Part shown: one piece after another, positions 1-8,100 of the stretch
How the letters are laid out: every line of letters starts with the position of its first letter
Position numbering within the stretch: the stretch's first letter is position 1
Origin: JAVWHP01 sp036639955
GTDB lineage: Bacteria > Bacillota_I > Bacilli_A > Erysipelotrichales > Erysipelotrichaceae
Direction of reading: 5' to 3'
NCBI GenBank assembly: GCA_036639955.1
Contig: JAVWHP010000001.1
Location: 124,001-188,000, forward strand
DNA: 64,000 nt
Notes under the pieces: model-generated
Told to the model about the DNA's origin: nothing
Seen by the model: only the letters and a program-made list of their open reading frames with translations
The model's database searches: none
Position numbers and translations under genes: made by a program

Positions 1-288
1 ATCACTAGTAATTATACCTAATGGTATAGTTTCATAATGAATAGAACCTACTTCACCCTCACAATAAGGTACGTCAATAATTAATAATGTTTGTTGATCA
101 TCAATATCAATACGTGAAGTTTCTTCATCATCTAATGCTGCAGTTAATAAATCTTTTTCTACATTTGTTAGTAATTGAACTTTCGCTATTTCTTCTTGTG
201 TTGGTTTCATTAAAGATATCCAGCAATTCTTTTCAAAGGCTTCTATTTCAACAACCTTATTGTTTATTGTTTTATATATGTTTAGCAT
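1..288 (-). CDS. corA: CorA-family divalent-cation transporter, N-terminal part (cut by window edge)
   Basis: The reading frame opens at an ATG (286-288) behind a GGAAGTGATCTA ribosome site and runs open to position 1, so only the first 96 codons are here. It starts MLNIYKTINNKVVEIEAF, and later has LLTAALDDEETSRIDIDD and TLLIIDVPY, which match the cytoplasmic N-terminal domain of CorA-like Mg2+/Co2+ channels (the family's DEEERSR-type segment). The pore helices and GMN signature would lie outside the window. The family forms pentameric inner-membrane channels for Mg2+ influx. Substrate cannot be decided from this fragment. Confidence 0.75.
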   Translation of the reverse strand, partial: MLNIYKTINNKVVEIEAFEKNCWISLMKPTQEEIAKVQLLTNVEKDLLTAALDDEETSRIDIDDQQTLLIIDVPYCEGEVGSIHYETIPLGIITSD

Positions 289-344
289 TAGATCACTTCC
301 AATCTCTTATTTATTATAACTTATTTCTTCTTATTATAAAAGTA

Positions 345-1283
345 TTATATACAGTTAAAGCATCTTAAAAAATATATCCACATTGTAAGTGTTATAGATG
401 ATAATAGCGTTGTCATTACAACTACACTTGAACTTAGTATTTCATCATTATTCATATTCTTGGCCATTATATAACAACTAGGTGTAGTTGGGGCTCCTAA
501 CATAATTAGAATTGCTATCATTTTATCTCCTGTAAAGCCCATAGCAATAGCTATTGGTAAAAATATCATTGGTTGTAATAATAGTTTTATAAAAGTTGCT
601 ACAATTGTCGGTTTAAGCTTAGTAATGGCTTCTTTTCCTTTAAACCCTGCTCCTATTGCTATTAATGCTAAAGGGCTCGCTAACACCGCGAAACTATGCA
701 CAACCTTATCAGCTAACACTGGCATATCAACACTAAACACCGAAAAGAACATTCCTAGCATAATTCCAATTAATATTGGATTTTTTATAACTCTTATTAG
801 TGTTTGTTTTAAGTTATGAGGTTCACCATCATTAGACTCCATACTTAAAACAAACACTGCATATATATTATATAATGGCACAGCACCTATAATCATAAGT
901 GGTGACATACCAACACTTCCATATATATTCATTATAAAAGCTATCCCTAATACAGCAGCACTTCCTCTAAAGGATGCTTGAACAAAAGCCCCTATTATAC
1001 TTTTGTCCTTAATAAACATTTTAGCAACAAAATATATAGTCCAAAAACAAATGGTAGTTACTATCATACAAAACAAAACATATTTAAGATCAAAGTTATC
1101 TTTTATATTAGCATTAGCCACATCTTCAAATAATAGTAATGGAAGTGTAACCTGATAATTAAAACGATTAGCAGCATTAACAAAACCATCATCTAATACA
1201 TGATATCTCTTTAATAAATAACCTATAACTATAACTATAAAGATTGGTAATGTAGCATTAATTGAAAACATAAAATTATCCAT
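345..1283 (-). CDS. AEC family (auxin efflux carrier-like) permease
   Basis: This 312-residue protein is almost wholly hydrophobic, with about ten predicted membrane segments in two halves separated by a hydrophilic loop near residues 150-165. The first segment (TLPIFIVIVIGYLLKRY) and the AAN..N...LP..LF motif near residues 36-53 are typical of the AEC family, which includes malate permeases and other organic-anion carriers of Firmicutes. Length matches the family. It stands alone between corA and a zinc-ribbon gene, so the neighbours give no clue to substrate. Carboxylate transport is a family-level guess only. Confidence 0.8.
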   Translation of the reverse strand: MDNFMFSINATLPIFIVIVIGYLLKRYHVLDDGFVNAANRFNYQVTLPLLLFEDVANANIKDNFDLKYVLFCMIVTTICFWTIYFVAKMFIKDKSIIGAFVQASFRGSAAVLGIAFIMNIYGSVGMSPLMIIGAVPLYNIYAVFVLSMESNDGEPHNLKQTLIRVIKNPILIGIMLGMFFSVFSVDMPVLADKVVHSFAVLASPLALIAIGAGFKGKEAITKLKPTIVATFIKLLLQPMIFLPIAIAMGFTGDKMIAILIMLGAPTTPSCYIMAKNMNNDEILSSSVVVMTTLLSSITLTMWIYFLRCFNCI

Positions 1284-1339
1284 AATCTCACCTCAGTGCT
1301 TATTATTATAGATTTATTTATATCCAAAGTAAAGTTTAA

Positions 1340-1735
1340 TTAACTCTTTTTATCAAATTTAGTTCTACATTGAGGACATGTAATAGTAATATTACCATGT
1401 CCTTTAGGAACTCTAACATTTTTTTTACATTGAGGACACTTAAAGTATTTATAATCTTTACGGTCCCTCCATCTCTTCTTTATAAAATTAACTTTATTTC
1501 TTATTGGTTGACTTAATGTCATAAACTTAACATTCTCATTATAACGTTTAACATAGTTCTTAGATAATATTCTAAAGTAAGTATACCCTAAAGGTATTAA
1601 AGCAATCAGTACTAATATTTGATTACCACTAAAGATTCCTATAAAAGTTAATATAGTATATAAAACAAATATCCATATTGAATATTGGTCTACTCCATGT
1701 CTTCCATACATAAATCTCATAAATTTTTCTTTCAT
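1340..1735 (-). CDS. small membrane protein with C-terminal zinc ribbon
   Basis: 131 residues. Two close hydrophobic segments (about residues 21-54) form a membrane hairpin. A basic linker follows, then a C-terminal zinc ribbon made of two CPQC knuckles (FKCPQCKKN and ITCPQCRTKF). The ribosome site is AGGAGGTATTTT. The family, sometimes annotated as zinc-ribbon or C4-type membrane protein, is common in Bacillota and has no firm function. The DNA encoding the knuckles contains a near-perfect inverted repeat at 1373-1403. No operon partner is evident. Confidence 0.7.
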   Translation of the reverse strand: MKEKFMRFMYGRHGVDQYSIWIFVLYTILTFIGIFSGNQILVLIALIPLGYTYFRILSKNYVKRYNENVKFMTLSQPIRNKVNFIKKRWRDRKDYKYFKCPQCKKNVRVPKGHGNITITCPQCRTKFDKKS

Positions 1736-1823
1736 AAAATACCTCCTAGTTTATGTATCATTATAACATACTTTACATATGTAACTGTGCCAGAATTATT
1801 GTTAATTATGTGATTATTTATGT

Positions 1824-1840
1824 TATACTATTTCTGGAGG
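1824..1840 (+). promoter_or_regulatory. extended -10 promoter and ribosome site for the gene at 1848
   Basis: TGTTATACT at 1821-1829 is an extended -10 element with no good -35 at 17 bp. CTGGAGG at 1834-1840 is a strong Shine-Dalgarno placed 7 bases before the ATG at 1848. The very short leader means transcription starts almost at the ribosome site. Confidence 0.5.
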
Positions 1841-1847
1841 TATTAAC

Positions 1848-2267
1848 ATGAATAATTTAGAACAAGATATAATAAAGTCTGCTGAAAGTTTCATAGAATT
1901 ATATAAATCAAATGGAACATTTGATTATAGTACTGCTAGTCTTTACACAATAGATGAAATGTTAAATGATCTTCATCTTAATAAACCTACTGATATAGAA
2001 ATAGCTAATGCTTGTAGTATCTTTGGTTCCTATATCTTTGAAACCCTTAAGAGGAACTATGGTGGTACATATGCTATGGATGAAATCGAACCTTCTCTAT
2101 TAAGTGATTCATCACTTAATAGAGTAAAGCTTCTAGTTTTTTCTAAGGTAGGTAGTAGAATAATAGTTGGTGATAGTCATAGTATAATAGATTATCTTAA
2201 AGATTATGTAATTGCTCTATATAGTGAGCCTCTAAACGAATCATTAGATTATAAATTAATAAAATAG
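1848..2267 (+). CDS. conserved-looking hypothetical protein, 139 aa
   Basis: I do not recognise a family. The protein is soluble, acidic and globular in look, with no signal peptide. The N-terminal part (LEQDIIKSAESFIELYKSNGT) is probably helical, a central NYGGTYAMDEIEPSLL segment carries the most distinctive residues, and the C-terminal part is hydrophobic/alternating (VGSRIIVGDSHSIIDYLKDYVIALYSEP). Strong start signals and an intact frame support a real gene. It is convergent with the wall-polymer operon and shares its terminator palindrome. A 13-bp perfect inverted repeat lies inside it (2095-2124). Confidence 0.65.
   Translation: MNNLEQDIIKSAESFIELYKSNGTFDYSTASLYTIDEMLNDLHLNKPTDIEIANACSIFGSYIFETLKRNYGGTYAMDEIEPSLLSDSSLNRVKLLVFSKVGSRIIVGDSHSIIDYLKDYVIALYSEPLNESLDYKLIK
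2095..2124. repeat. 13-bp perfect inverted repeat in coding DNA
   Basis: Arms CTCTATTAAGTGA and TCACTTAATAGAG around a 4-base loop, encoding the LLSDSSLNR part of the hypothetical protein. Confidence 0.9.
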
Positions 2268-2290
2268 TGCGTATTAATACGCACTATTTT
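2261..2290. terminator. bidirectional terminator shared by two convergent genes
   Basis: A perfect 30-base palindrome (AAAATAGTGCGTATT and its mirror). Both convergent genes end with AAA-TAG inside it: the plus gene stops at 2265-2267 and mnaA stops at 2284-2286. T-rich DNA follows on both strands. Confidence 0.85.
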
Positions 2291-3384
2291 ATTTGGTCAA
2301 TAATTATATCTACGATTCGTTTAGATGCTTGTCCATCTCCATAAGGATTACTAGCATGACTCATTTTTTCATATACTTCAGTATTAGTTAAAAGTTCTTT
2401 TAACATACTATAAATAGTTTCTTCATTAGTTCCTGCTAGTTTTAGTGTACCAGCAGCAATTCCTTCAGGTCTTTCTGTTGTGTCTCTAAGAACTAAAACT
2501 GGTTTTCCTAGACTTGGTGCTTCTTCTTGAATACCACCACTATCAGTTAATATAATATAAGATCTATTTAAGAAATTATGGAAATCTAAAACTTCAAGTG
2601 GTTCAATTAAACGAACACGATCATTACCATTAAAAACTTCTTGAGCTATTTCTCTAACTTTAGGATTCATATGAATTGGATATAATACTTTAACATCACT
2701 ATGTTCATTAACTATTCGATTAATAGCCTTAAACATATGTCTCATTGGTTCGCCTAAATTTTCACGGCGATGAGCCGTCAACAATATAAGCTTTGAATCA
2801 TTAGCCCAATCTAATTGTTCATGACTATAACTATCATCAACAGTAGTCTGTAAAGCGTCTATAGCAGTATTACCTGTCACATAAATATTCTCGCTACATT
2901 TTGCTTCAGCAATTAAATTTTGTTTGCTAGCAAGAGTAGGAGCAAAATGTAAATCGGCTAATACACTTACCATTTGCCGATTCATTTCCTCAGGAAATGG
3001 AGAATATTTATTATAAGTTCTAAGTCCTGCTTCTACATGTCCTATTTTAACATGATTATAGAAGGCAGCAAGAGCTCCTGCATAAGTAGTTGATGTATCT
3101 CCATGTACTAATATAATATCTGGCTTAACTTTAGTTATTACATCTTCTAAACCTAATAGGACACGTGATGTTATTTCAGTCAAGCTTTGTCCTGTTTTCA
3201 TTATATCTAAATCATATTGAGGATGAATATCAAATACTTGAAGTACTTGGTCTAGCATCTGTCGATGCTGAGCAGTAACGCAAACAATGCTCTCAATTCC
3301 TTCACGCTTCTCTAGTTCTTTTACTAGTGGAGCCATTTTTATAGCTTCAGGTCTAGTTCCAAATATACTCATTACTTTTATCAT
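2284..3384 (-). CDS. mnaA: UDP-N-acetylglucosamine 2-epimerase (non-hydrolysing)
   Basis: 366 residues, the normal length for WecB/MnaA. It interconverts UDP-GlcNAc and UDP-ManNAc in the cytoplasm. Seen motifs: FGTRPEAIKMAPL at the N-terminus, VHGDTSTT, GHVEAGLRT, FPEEMNRQM, LTAHRREN near the middle, and LTDSGGIQEEAPSLGKP near the C-terminus, all hallmarks of the family including the UDP-binding residues. It is the last gene of a four-gene run, one base after tagA, so the UDP-ManNAc it makes is very probably used by TagA. Ends inside the bidirectional terminator. Confidence 0.95.
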   Translation of the reverse strand: MIKVMSIFGTRPEAIKMAPLVKELEKREGIESIVCVTAQHRQMLDQVLQVFDIHPQYDLDIMKTGQSLTEITSRVLLGLEDVITKVKPDIILVHGDTSTTYAGALAAFYNHVKIGHVEAGLRTYNKYSPFPEEMNRQMVSVLADLHFAPTLASKQNLIAEAKCSENIYVTGNTAIDALQTTVDDSYSHEQLDWANDSKLILLTAHRRENLGEPMRHMFKAINRIVNEHSDVKVLYPIHMNPKVREIAQEVFNGNDRVRLIEPLEVLDFHNFLNRSYIILTDSGGIQEEAPSLGKPVLVLRDTTERPEGIAAGTLKLAGTNEETIYSMLKELLTNTEVYEKMSHASNPYGDGQASKRIVDIIIDQIK

Positions 3385-3385
3385 A

Positions 3386-4108
3386 CTATTCTCCTCTTTT
3401 AGCCATCTTTTTAATATTTAAGATAAACTTAATATTTGAATCATAAAATCTTTTAATTCTTTTAGGTTCTTTAGCTAATCTATATACCCATTCTAATTTT
3501 AATTTAATAAATAACTTAGGTGCTCTCTTCTTAGTTCCGCTTAGTACATCTATACTTCCACCAACACCAACAAATATCCCCTTTTTAAAGTTATTTAAAT
3601 GTTCATAAATCAATTTTTCTTGTCTTGGAACACCAAGCGCTACTAATATTACATCACTAGATGCTACTACCATATCTTTAAATACTTCTTCACTATCATT
3701 ATCATAGCCATTTTTTAAACCCGCTATCTTAATGTTGGGATAATCTCTTTTTAATACATTTTCAAAGTTATCTAATACACTTTGAGCCGATCCATAAATA
3801 TATAGTGACTTATTTTGTTCATTCAATTCTGCTAATAAATAAGCTACAGTATCTACTCCTGCTATTTTACCCCATAGTTCATAGCTTAACATTTTTGCAG
3901 CTTTTACAATTCCTTCACCATCAGGTGTTACAATCGTACGTTCATCAAGCATCGCGTCCATAATCACTTTATCATTTTGCGATTTCATAAAAGATTCAGG
4001 ATTAGCTGTAATAATCATAGTAAGCTCTTCTTCCTTCATTCTCATAGTTAATTCATTAAAAAGTTCAGTTTCCGTTTTCTTAAATAATTTATCAAATAGT
4101 TCTCTCAT
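3386..4108 (-). CDS. tagA: WecG/TagA/CpsF family N-acetylmannosaminyltransferase
   Basis: 240 residues, typical for the GT26 family. It transfers ManNAc from UDP-ManNAc to undecaprenyl-linked GlcNAc, the second step of the wall teichoic acid linkage unit. Visible family features are TPDGEGIVKAAK (about 60-71), LYIYGS, VALGVPRQEKLIYEH near residue 155 and the closing GGSIDVLSGTKKRAPK...EWVYRL block with conserved basic residues. It lies between a GT4 enzyme and the epimerase that makes its donor, which supports the assignment. The acceptor and final polymer are not determined. Confidence 0.92.
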   Translation of the reverse strand: MRELFDKLFKKTETELFNELTMRMKEEELTMIITANPESFMKSQNDKVIMDAMLDERTIVTPDGEGIVKAAKMLSYELWGKIAGVDTVAYLLAELNEQNKSLYIYGSAQSVLDNFENVLKRDYPNIKIAGLKNGYDNDSEEVFKDMVVASSDVILVALGVPRQEKLIYEHLNNFKKGIFVGVGGSIDVLSGTKKRAPKLFIKLKLEWVYRLAKEPKRIKRFYDSNIKFILNIKKMAKRGE

Positions 4109-4118
4109 AGTTTACTCC

Positions 4119-5252
4119 TTATTTTAATATATCAAACCATATTTCTTTAACATTCTCTTTTGTAAACTGTCGTGCCTTAATATAGGCTTGTTCAGCTAAT
4201 TCTTTTCTTAAATTATCATTCTTTATTAATGTTAATACAGCACTAACATAGTCACTTTGATCTCCATCTTTTATTAAATAACCATTTAAATTATGATCAA
4301 CGATAGCGCGTGGTCCAACTCTAACATCATAGGCAACACTAACGAGCTTGCATGAACTCGATTCGATTAGAACAAAAGGTAAACATTCAGTATATGATGT
4401 CATTAAATATATAGAAGCTCGCTTCATATAAGTTTCTATTTCTTCACTAGTCCTTTGCCCTAATAAAAATACATTCTCTTTTAAATTTAATTCTCTTATC
4501 TTCTTTTCTAAATTAGGTATTTCTTCTCCATCACCTATAATTTGTAAAATAGTATTAGGGCTTTGTTTATGAACTTCATAAAAGATATCAATAAGTCTTT
4601 CAAAACCTTTTACTTTATGTGCTCTTCCTACAGCTATACAAATATCTTTTTTATCTTCCATCTTTATATCACTAGGTAATTCTTCTATAAAATTTGGGAC
4701 ATACTTACACTTTGGTTTTTCTTTTCCTTTTAACATTTCTTGTACTTCTTCTACAAGTTGGGGTGTCAATAGAGCAAATACATCAATATTATTATAACCC
4801 TCAGTAAAATCTTCTATAAGTTTAGGATTAAAACTATGATCATGATGTAGTTGTGCAATTTTATAAACTGAATTATCACCATATTTTGATAATTCTAATG
4901 AATACTCATTTCTAGTACTTATAACTATACAATCTCTAAAATCTACTATAGCTTTATGTGTAACAGCCTTCTTCTCCCTCAATATTTTTATACTTTTAAT
5001 TCCTTCTTTTATTGTTTTTATAATATTAAAGCTATGTAGTGCTGCTTTAAATTCAGCTTTATTAGGATACAAATCTGTTAAATATGTAATAGTAACTTTA
5101 GAATCAATTGCATAAGCGATTCCTTTAGGTGCTTTATATACACTTACTATTTCAACATCATATTTTTCTACAAATACATTAGCCATATTGGCTATAGCCT
5201 TTTCTACTCCACCATAAGCAAGATGTAGAGCTAAAATTTTTACTTTTTTCAT
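4119..5252 (-). CDS. GT4 glycosyltransferase
   Basis: 377 residues in the GT-B fold. The N-terminal half has the acceptor-site loop LHLAYGGVEKAIANMANVF. The C-terminal half has AVGRAHKVKGFERLIDIF, LQIIGDGEEIPNLE, LLGQRTSEEIETYMKRASIYLMTSYTE and the EX7E-like LPFVLIESSSCKL, all characteristic of GT4 retaining enzymes. It likely adds a sugar to the polymer or linkage unit made by the neighbouring genes. It is 2 bases from the GT2 gene and 10 from tagA, so co-transcribed. Sugar specificity cannot be read from sequence. Confidence 0.9.
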   Translation of the reverse strand: MKKVKILALHLAYGGVEKAIANMANVFVEKYDVEIVSVYKAPKGIAYAIDSKVTITYLTDLYPNKAEFKAALHSFNIIKTIKEGIKSIKILREKKAVTHKAIVDFRDCIVISTRNEYSLELSKYGDNSVYKIAQLHHDHSFNPKLIEDFTEGYNNIDVFALLTPQLVEEVQEMLKGKEKPKCKYVPNFIEELPSDIKMEDKKDICIAVGRAHKVKGFERLIDIFYEVHKQSPNTILQIIGDGEEIPNLEKKIRELNLKENVFLLGQRTSEEIETYMKRASIYLMTSYTECLPFVLIESSSCKLVSVAYDVRVGPRAIVDHNLNGYLIKDGDQSDYVSAVLTLIKNDNLRKELAEQAYIKARQFTKENVKEIWFDILK

Positions 5253-5254
5253 AT

Positions 5255-6214
5255 CTAAGCTCCTATTCCTAATTTAACGATCATTTTAGTTAACATCTTA
5301 TGTGATTTTATTAGTTGTTTAGCTTTTGAATTAGATTTTAAATAATGTACATTGTTTCTCCACCCACTATAGTTAGTATCTAAGTAATTAAAGCTATCAT
5401 CAATAAACTTCATACCTAATCGCTTATCCTTTTGTTTGATTTGAGATATATTATATACACTTAAACGATTAATAACAAAGTATTCTAAATAACGACTAAG
5501 TTCTTTATTATCATTCTCCTTAAATATATCTTTAATCAATTCTAATATTTGAAATATTTCAAATATTCTTTTATCAACTACAGTAGTTTCACTTCCACCT
5601 CTAATTAAATAATTTATTAATGGTTTGTTAACCTTACTTATATTATTAGCTGCATTTAAACATTTCAATACAAAATAAGCATCTTCATATTTTAAATTTA
5701 TAGGAAATTCAATAGCATTATCTATTAGCAATTGTCTGCAATAAATTTTATTCCATGGACTACTATTAATATTAAATAATAATCCAGGATTATTATTTAA
5801 TGTAGTGGTTGCAAAGTTTTCGACCTTAATTTCTTTTTTTAGTTTAGTATCTTCATAATATTCATAGAAGTCACATACTACAAGGTCGCTATTATTATTA
5901 ATAACTGTACTATATAGTTCTTCTATCATTGAACGTTCGATCCAATCATCACTATCAATAAACATAATATAACTACTAGTAGCTTTTTTAATACCATTGT
6001 TTCTAGTAATAGAAATCCCACTATTAGGTTGATTAATAGATACAATTCTAGAATCATTATAGGTTTCTATAATATTAGAACTCATATCAGTAGAACCATC
6101 ATTTATTATAATTACTTCAATATCTTTTAGTGTTTGGTTCAGTATACTATCTAAGCATTTATTTAAATATTTAGAAGTATTATAAACCGGCACTATTACA
6201 CTTACTTTAGGCAT
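5255..6214 (-). CDS. GT2 glycosyltransferase
   Basis: 319 residues with a GT-A domain: VSVIVPVYNTSKYLNKCLDSILNQT at the start (written here only to show the fold), EVIIINDGSTDMS, the N..G...RN motif, and the metal-binding MFIDSDDWI (DXD-type) near residue 88. The C-terminal third has no strong domain and no membrane helices, like capsule and teichoic acid GT2 enzymes. It is the first gene of the four-gene wall-polymer operon. Two perfect palindromic stretches sit in its coding DNA (5544-5567 and 5771-5801). Confidence 0.9.
   Translation of the reverse strand: MPKVSVIVPVYNTSKYLNKCLDSILNQTLKDIEVIIINDGSTDMSSNIIETYNDSRIVSINQPNSGISITRNNGIKKATSSYIMFIDSDDWIERSMIEELYSTVINNNSDLVVCDFYEYYEDTKLKKEIKVENFATTTLNNNPGLLFNINSSPWNKIYCRQLLIDNAIEFPINLKYEDAYFVLKCLNAANNISKVNKPLINYLIRGGSETTVVDKRIFEIFQILELIKDIFKENDNKELSRYLEYFVINRLSVYNISQIKQKDKRLGMKFIDDSFNYLDTNYSGWRNNVHYLKSNSKAKQLIKSHKMLTKMIVKLGIGA
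5544..5567. repeat. 24-base perfect palindrome in coding DNA
   Basis: AATATTTGAAAT followed directly by its reverse complement, encoding the RIFEIFQIL part of the GT2 enzyme. Confidence 0.9.
5771..5801. repeat. 13-bp perfect inverted repeat in coding DNA
   Basis: ATTAAATAATAAT and ATTATTATTTAAT around CCAGG. It encodes LNNNPGLLFN in the GT2 enzyme. Confidence 0.9.
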
Positions 6215-6285
6215 AACATGTCTCCTTACTTTTTAATTTATCTTATTTATTATACCATATATTAGGTTGATTGGCTTATTCAAAA

Positions 6286-6323
6286 TATAAAAATGGGATA
6301 AGAATTATATCTTATCCCATTTT
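6286..6323 (-). terminator. terminator of the hydrogenase operon
   Basis: A 14-bp stem AAAATGGGATAAGA / TCTTATCCCATTTT followed on the minus strand by a T-rich stretch, just after hydA. Confidence 0.85.
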
Positions 6324-6335
6324 AGGTTATATATA

Positions 6336-8090
6336 TTATTTAAATCTTGGTTTTGGTCGATATGAAGTATGAAGCAGATGATGTGCTATATCACTTCCCG
6401 GTTCCTTTAAAAATTTATCATATAACTCTTTAACTTGCTTATTATTATGAGATTTACGATTTACCATTAGTTTATCTTCATCATAAAGTGCGTTTGCACG
6501 CATTTGTTTGAATAGACCTTCATTCATACCGTTGCGTACAGTTGCATTAATGTAAGATTGACCACCACCATTAATACAGCCACCAGGACAACCCATTATT
6601 TCAATAAAATGATATTTAGATTTATGATTGATAATATCATCAAGGATTGGTTTAGCTACACTCATACTTTGAGCGACACCAACACAAACATCTATGCCAT
6701 TTATATTGACAGTTGCTTCCTTTAAGCCAATAACTCCACGAACAGCTTTAAATTCTATATCTTTTAATTCTTTTTTAGTAAGGATTTCAGACACGCTACG
6801 TAAAGCCGCTTCCATAACTCCTCCACTCGCACCAAATATTACACCGGCACCAGAATATTCACCAAACATATCTTGGTCAAATTCAGAATCAATTAAATCA
6901 TTAAAACCAATACCAAACATTTTAATTAAGCGACCAAGCTCTCTTGTAGTTAATACAGCATCAACGTCCTGTTGACCTGAAGTCAAGTTTTCTATTCTTT
7001 GTTTTTCACCTTTTTTTGCTGTGCAAGGCATAATAGACACAACATAAATATCTTCAGGTTTGATATTCATTTCTTTGGCATAATAAGATTTTAAGATAGC
7101 ACCAAACATCATATGAGGTGATTTACAACTAGATAAATTATTTATAAGTTCAGGATATTCCTGTTCACAATAATTAATCCAGCCCGGAGAACAACTAGTA
7201 ATCATTGGTAATGTACCACCATTTTGAAGACGATGAATAAATTCAGTTCCTTCTTCCATAATAGTAAGATCAGCACCAAAATCGGTATCATATACTTTAT
7301 CAAACCCAAGGAGTTTTAAGGCAGTAACCATCTTACCAGTTACTCTAGTACCGATTGGCATACCAAATTCTTCACCTAGTGACGCTCTAATAGCTGGAGC
7401 AGTTTGAACTATAACATGTTTAGTATCATCACTAAGAGCGTTTATAACTTCATGTATTTCTTCTTTTTCTACTAAAGCTCCAGTTGGACAAACATTCACA
7501 CATTGGCCACATTGGATACAGTTAACATCTTGTAAACTATGATCAAATACTGGTCCTACTTTAGTTTTAAAACCTCTTTCACTAAATCCTAGAATACCAA
7601 GACCTTGAATTTTTTCACAAGCAGCCACACAACGCCCACAAAGTACGCACTTACTAGTGTCACGAACAATACCAGGTGATACTTCATCATAAGTTGGTTT
7701 AGATTTTTCGCCTGCAAATGAATCAGCACGAACGCCTACAATTTGAGCTAATGCTTGAAGTTCACAATTAGTATTTCTCATACAAGATAAACAATTCTGC
7801 GCATGATTACTCAATATTAGTTCTACAATATCTTTACGTGCTTTAAGCGCTTTTGCACTATTAGTTTTAACTATCATTCCTTCAGTTACTGGGTAAACAC
7901 ATGCTGCGCAAAGTGATCTAGCACCAACTACTTCAACATTACATACACGACAAGCACCAGTACCGGTATAGTCCTTTAGATAACATAGTGTAGGAATAAA
8001 AATATTATTAGTACGAGCAGCTTCAAGAATAGTTGAGCCTGCTTCAGCTTCAATTACTTGATTATTAATCGTTAAATTTATTTTAGACAT
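6336..8090 (-). CDS. hydA: [FeFe] hydrogenase catalytic subunit HydA (NADH-dependent trimeric type)
   Basis: 584 residues. Domain order: [2Fe-2S] ferredoxin domain (about 1-80, cysteines near 36, 47, 50 and 61), His-Cys [4Fe-4S] motif HAQNCLSCMRNTNC (96-109), two [4Fe-4S] clusters (CVLCGRCVAAC near 148-158 and CIQCGQCVNVC near 191-201), then the H-cluster domain with ITSCSPGW (297-304), IMPCTAKKGE (353-362) and MGCPGGCINGGGQ (499-511). All H-cluster cysteines are present. It reduces protons to H2 with electrons from HydB; with HydB and HydC it matches the NADH-dependent, possibly electron-bifurcating group A enzymes. Maturases HydEFG are not in the window. Confidence 0.96.
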   Translation of the reverse strand: MSKINLTINNQVIEAEAGSTILEAARTNNIFIPTLCYLKDYTGTGACRVCNVEVVGARSLCAACVYPVTEGMIVKTNSAKALKARKDIVELILSNHAQNCLSCMRNTNCELQALAQIVGVRADSFAGEKSKPTYDEVSPGIVRDTSKCVLCGRCVAACEKIQGLGILGFSERGFKTKVGPVFDHSLQDVNCIQCGQCVNVCPTGALVEKEEIHEVINALSDDTKHVIVQTAPAIRASLGEEFGMPIGTRVTGKMVTALKLLGFDKVYDTDFGADLTIMEEGTEFIHRLQNGGTLPMITSCSPGWINYCEQEYPELINNLSSCKSPHMMFGAILKSYYAKEMNIKPEDIYVVSIMPCTAKKGEKQRIENLTSGQQDVDAVLTTRELGRLIKMFGIGFNDLIDSEFDQDMFGEYSGAGVIFGASGGVMEAALRSVSEILTKKELKDIEFKAVRGVIGLKEATVNINGIDVCVGVAQSMSVAKPILDDIINHKSKYHFIEIMGCPGGCINGGGQSYINATVRNGMNEGLFKQMRANALYDEDKLMVNRKSHNNKQVKELYDKFLKEPGSDIAHHLLHTSYRPKPRFK

Positions 8091-8100
8091 ATTATTCCTC

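Noticed and set aside
87..368. A 93-residue plus-strand frame
   Set aside because: It is the antisense of the CorA N-terminus and of the AEC gene end, with hydrophobic low-complexity content and no ribosome site.
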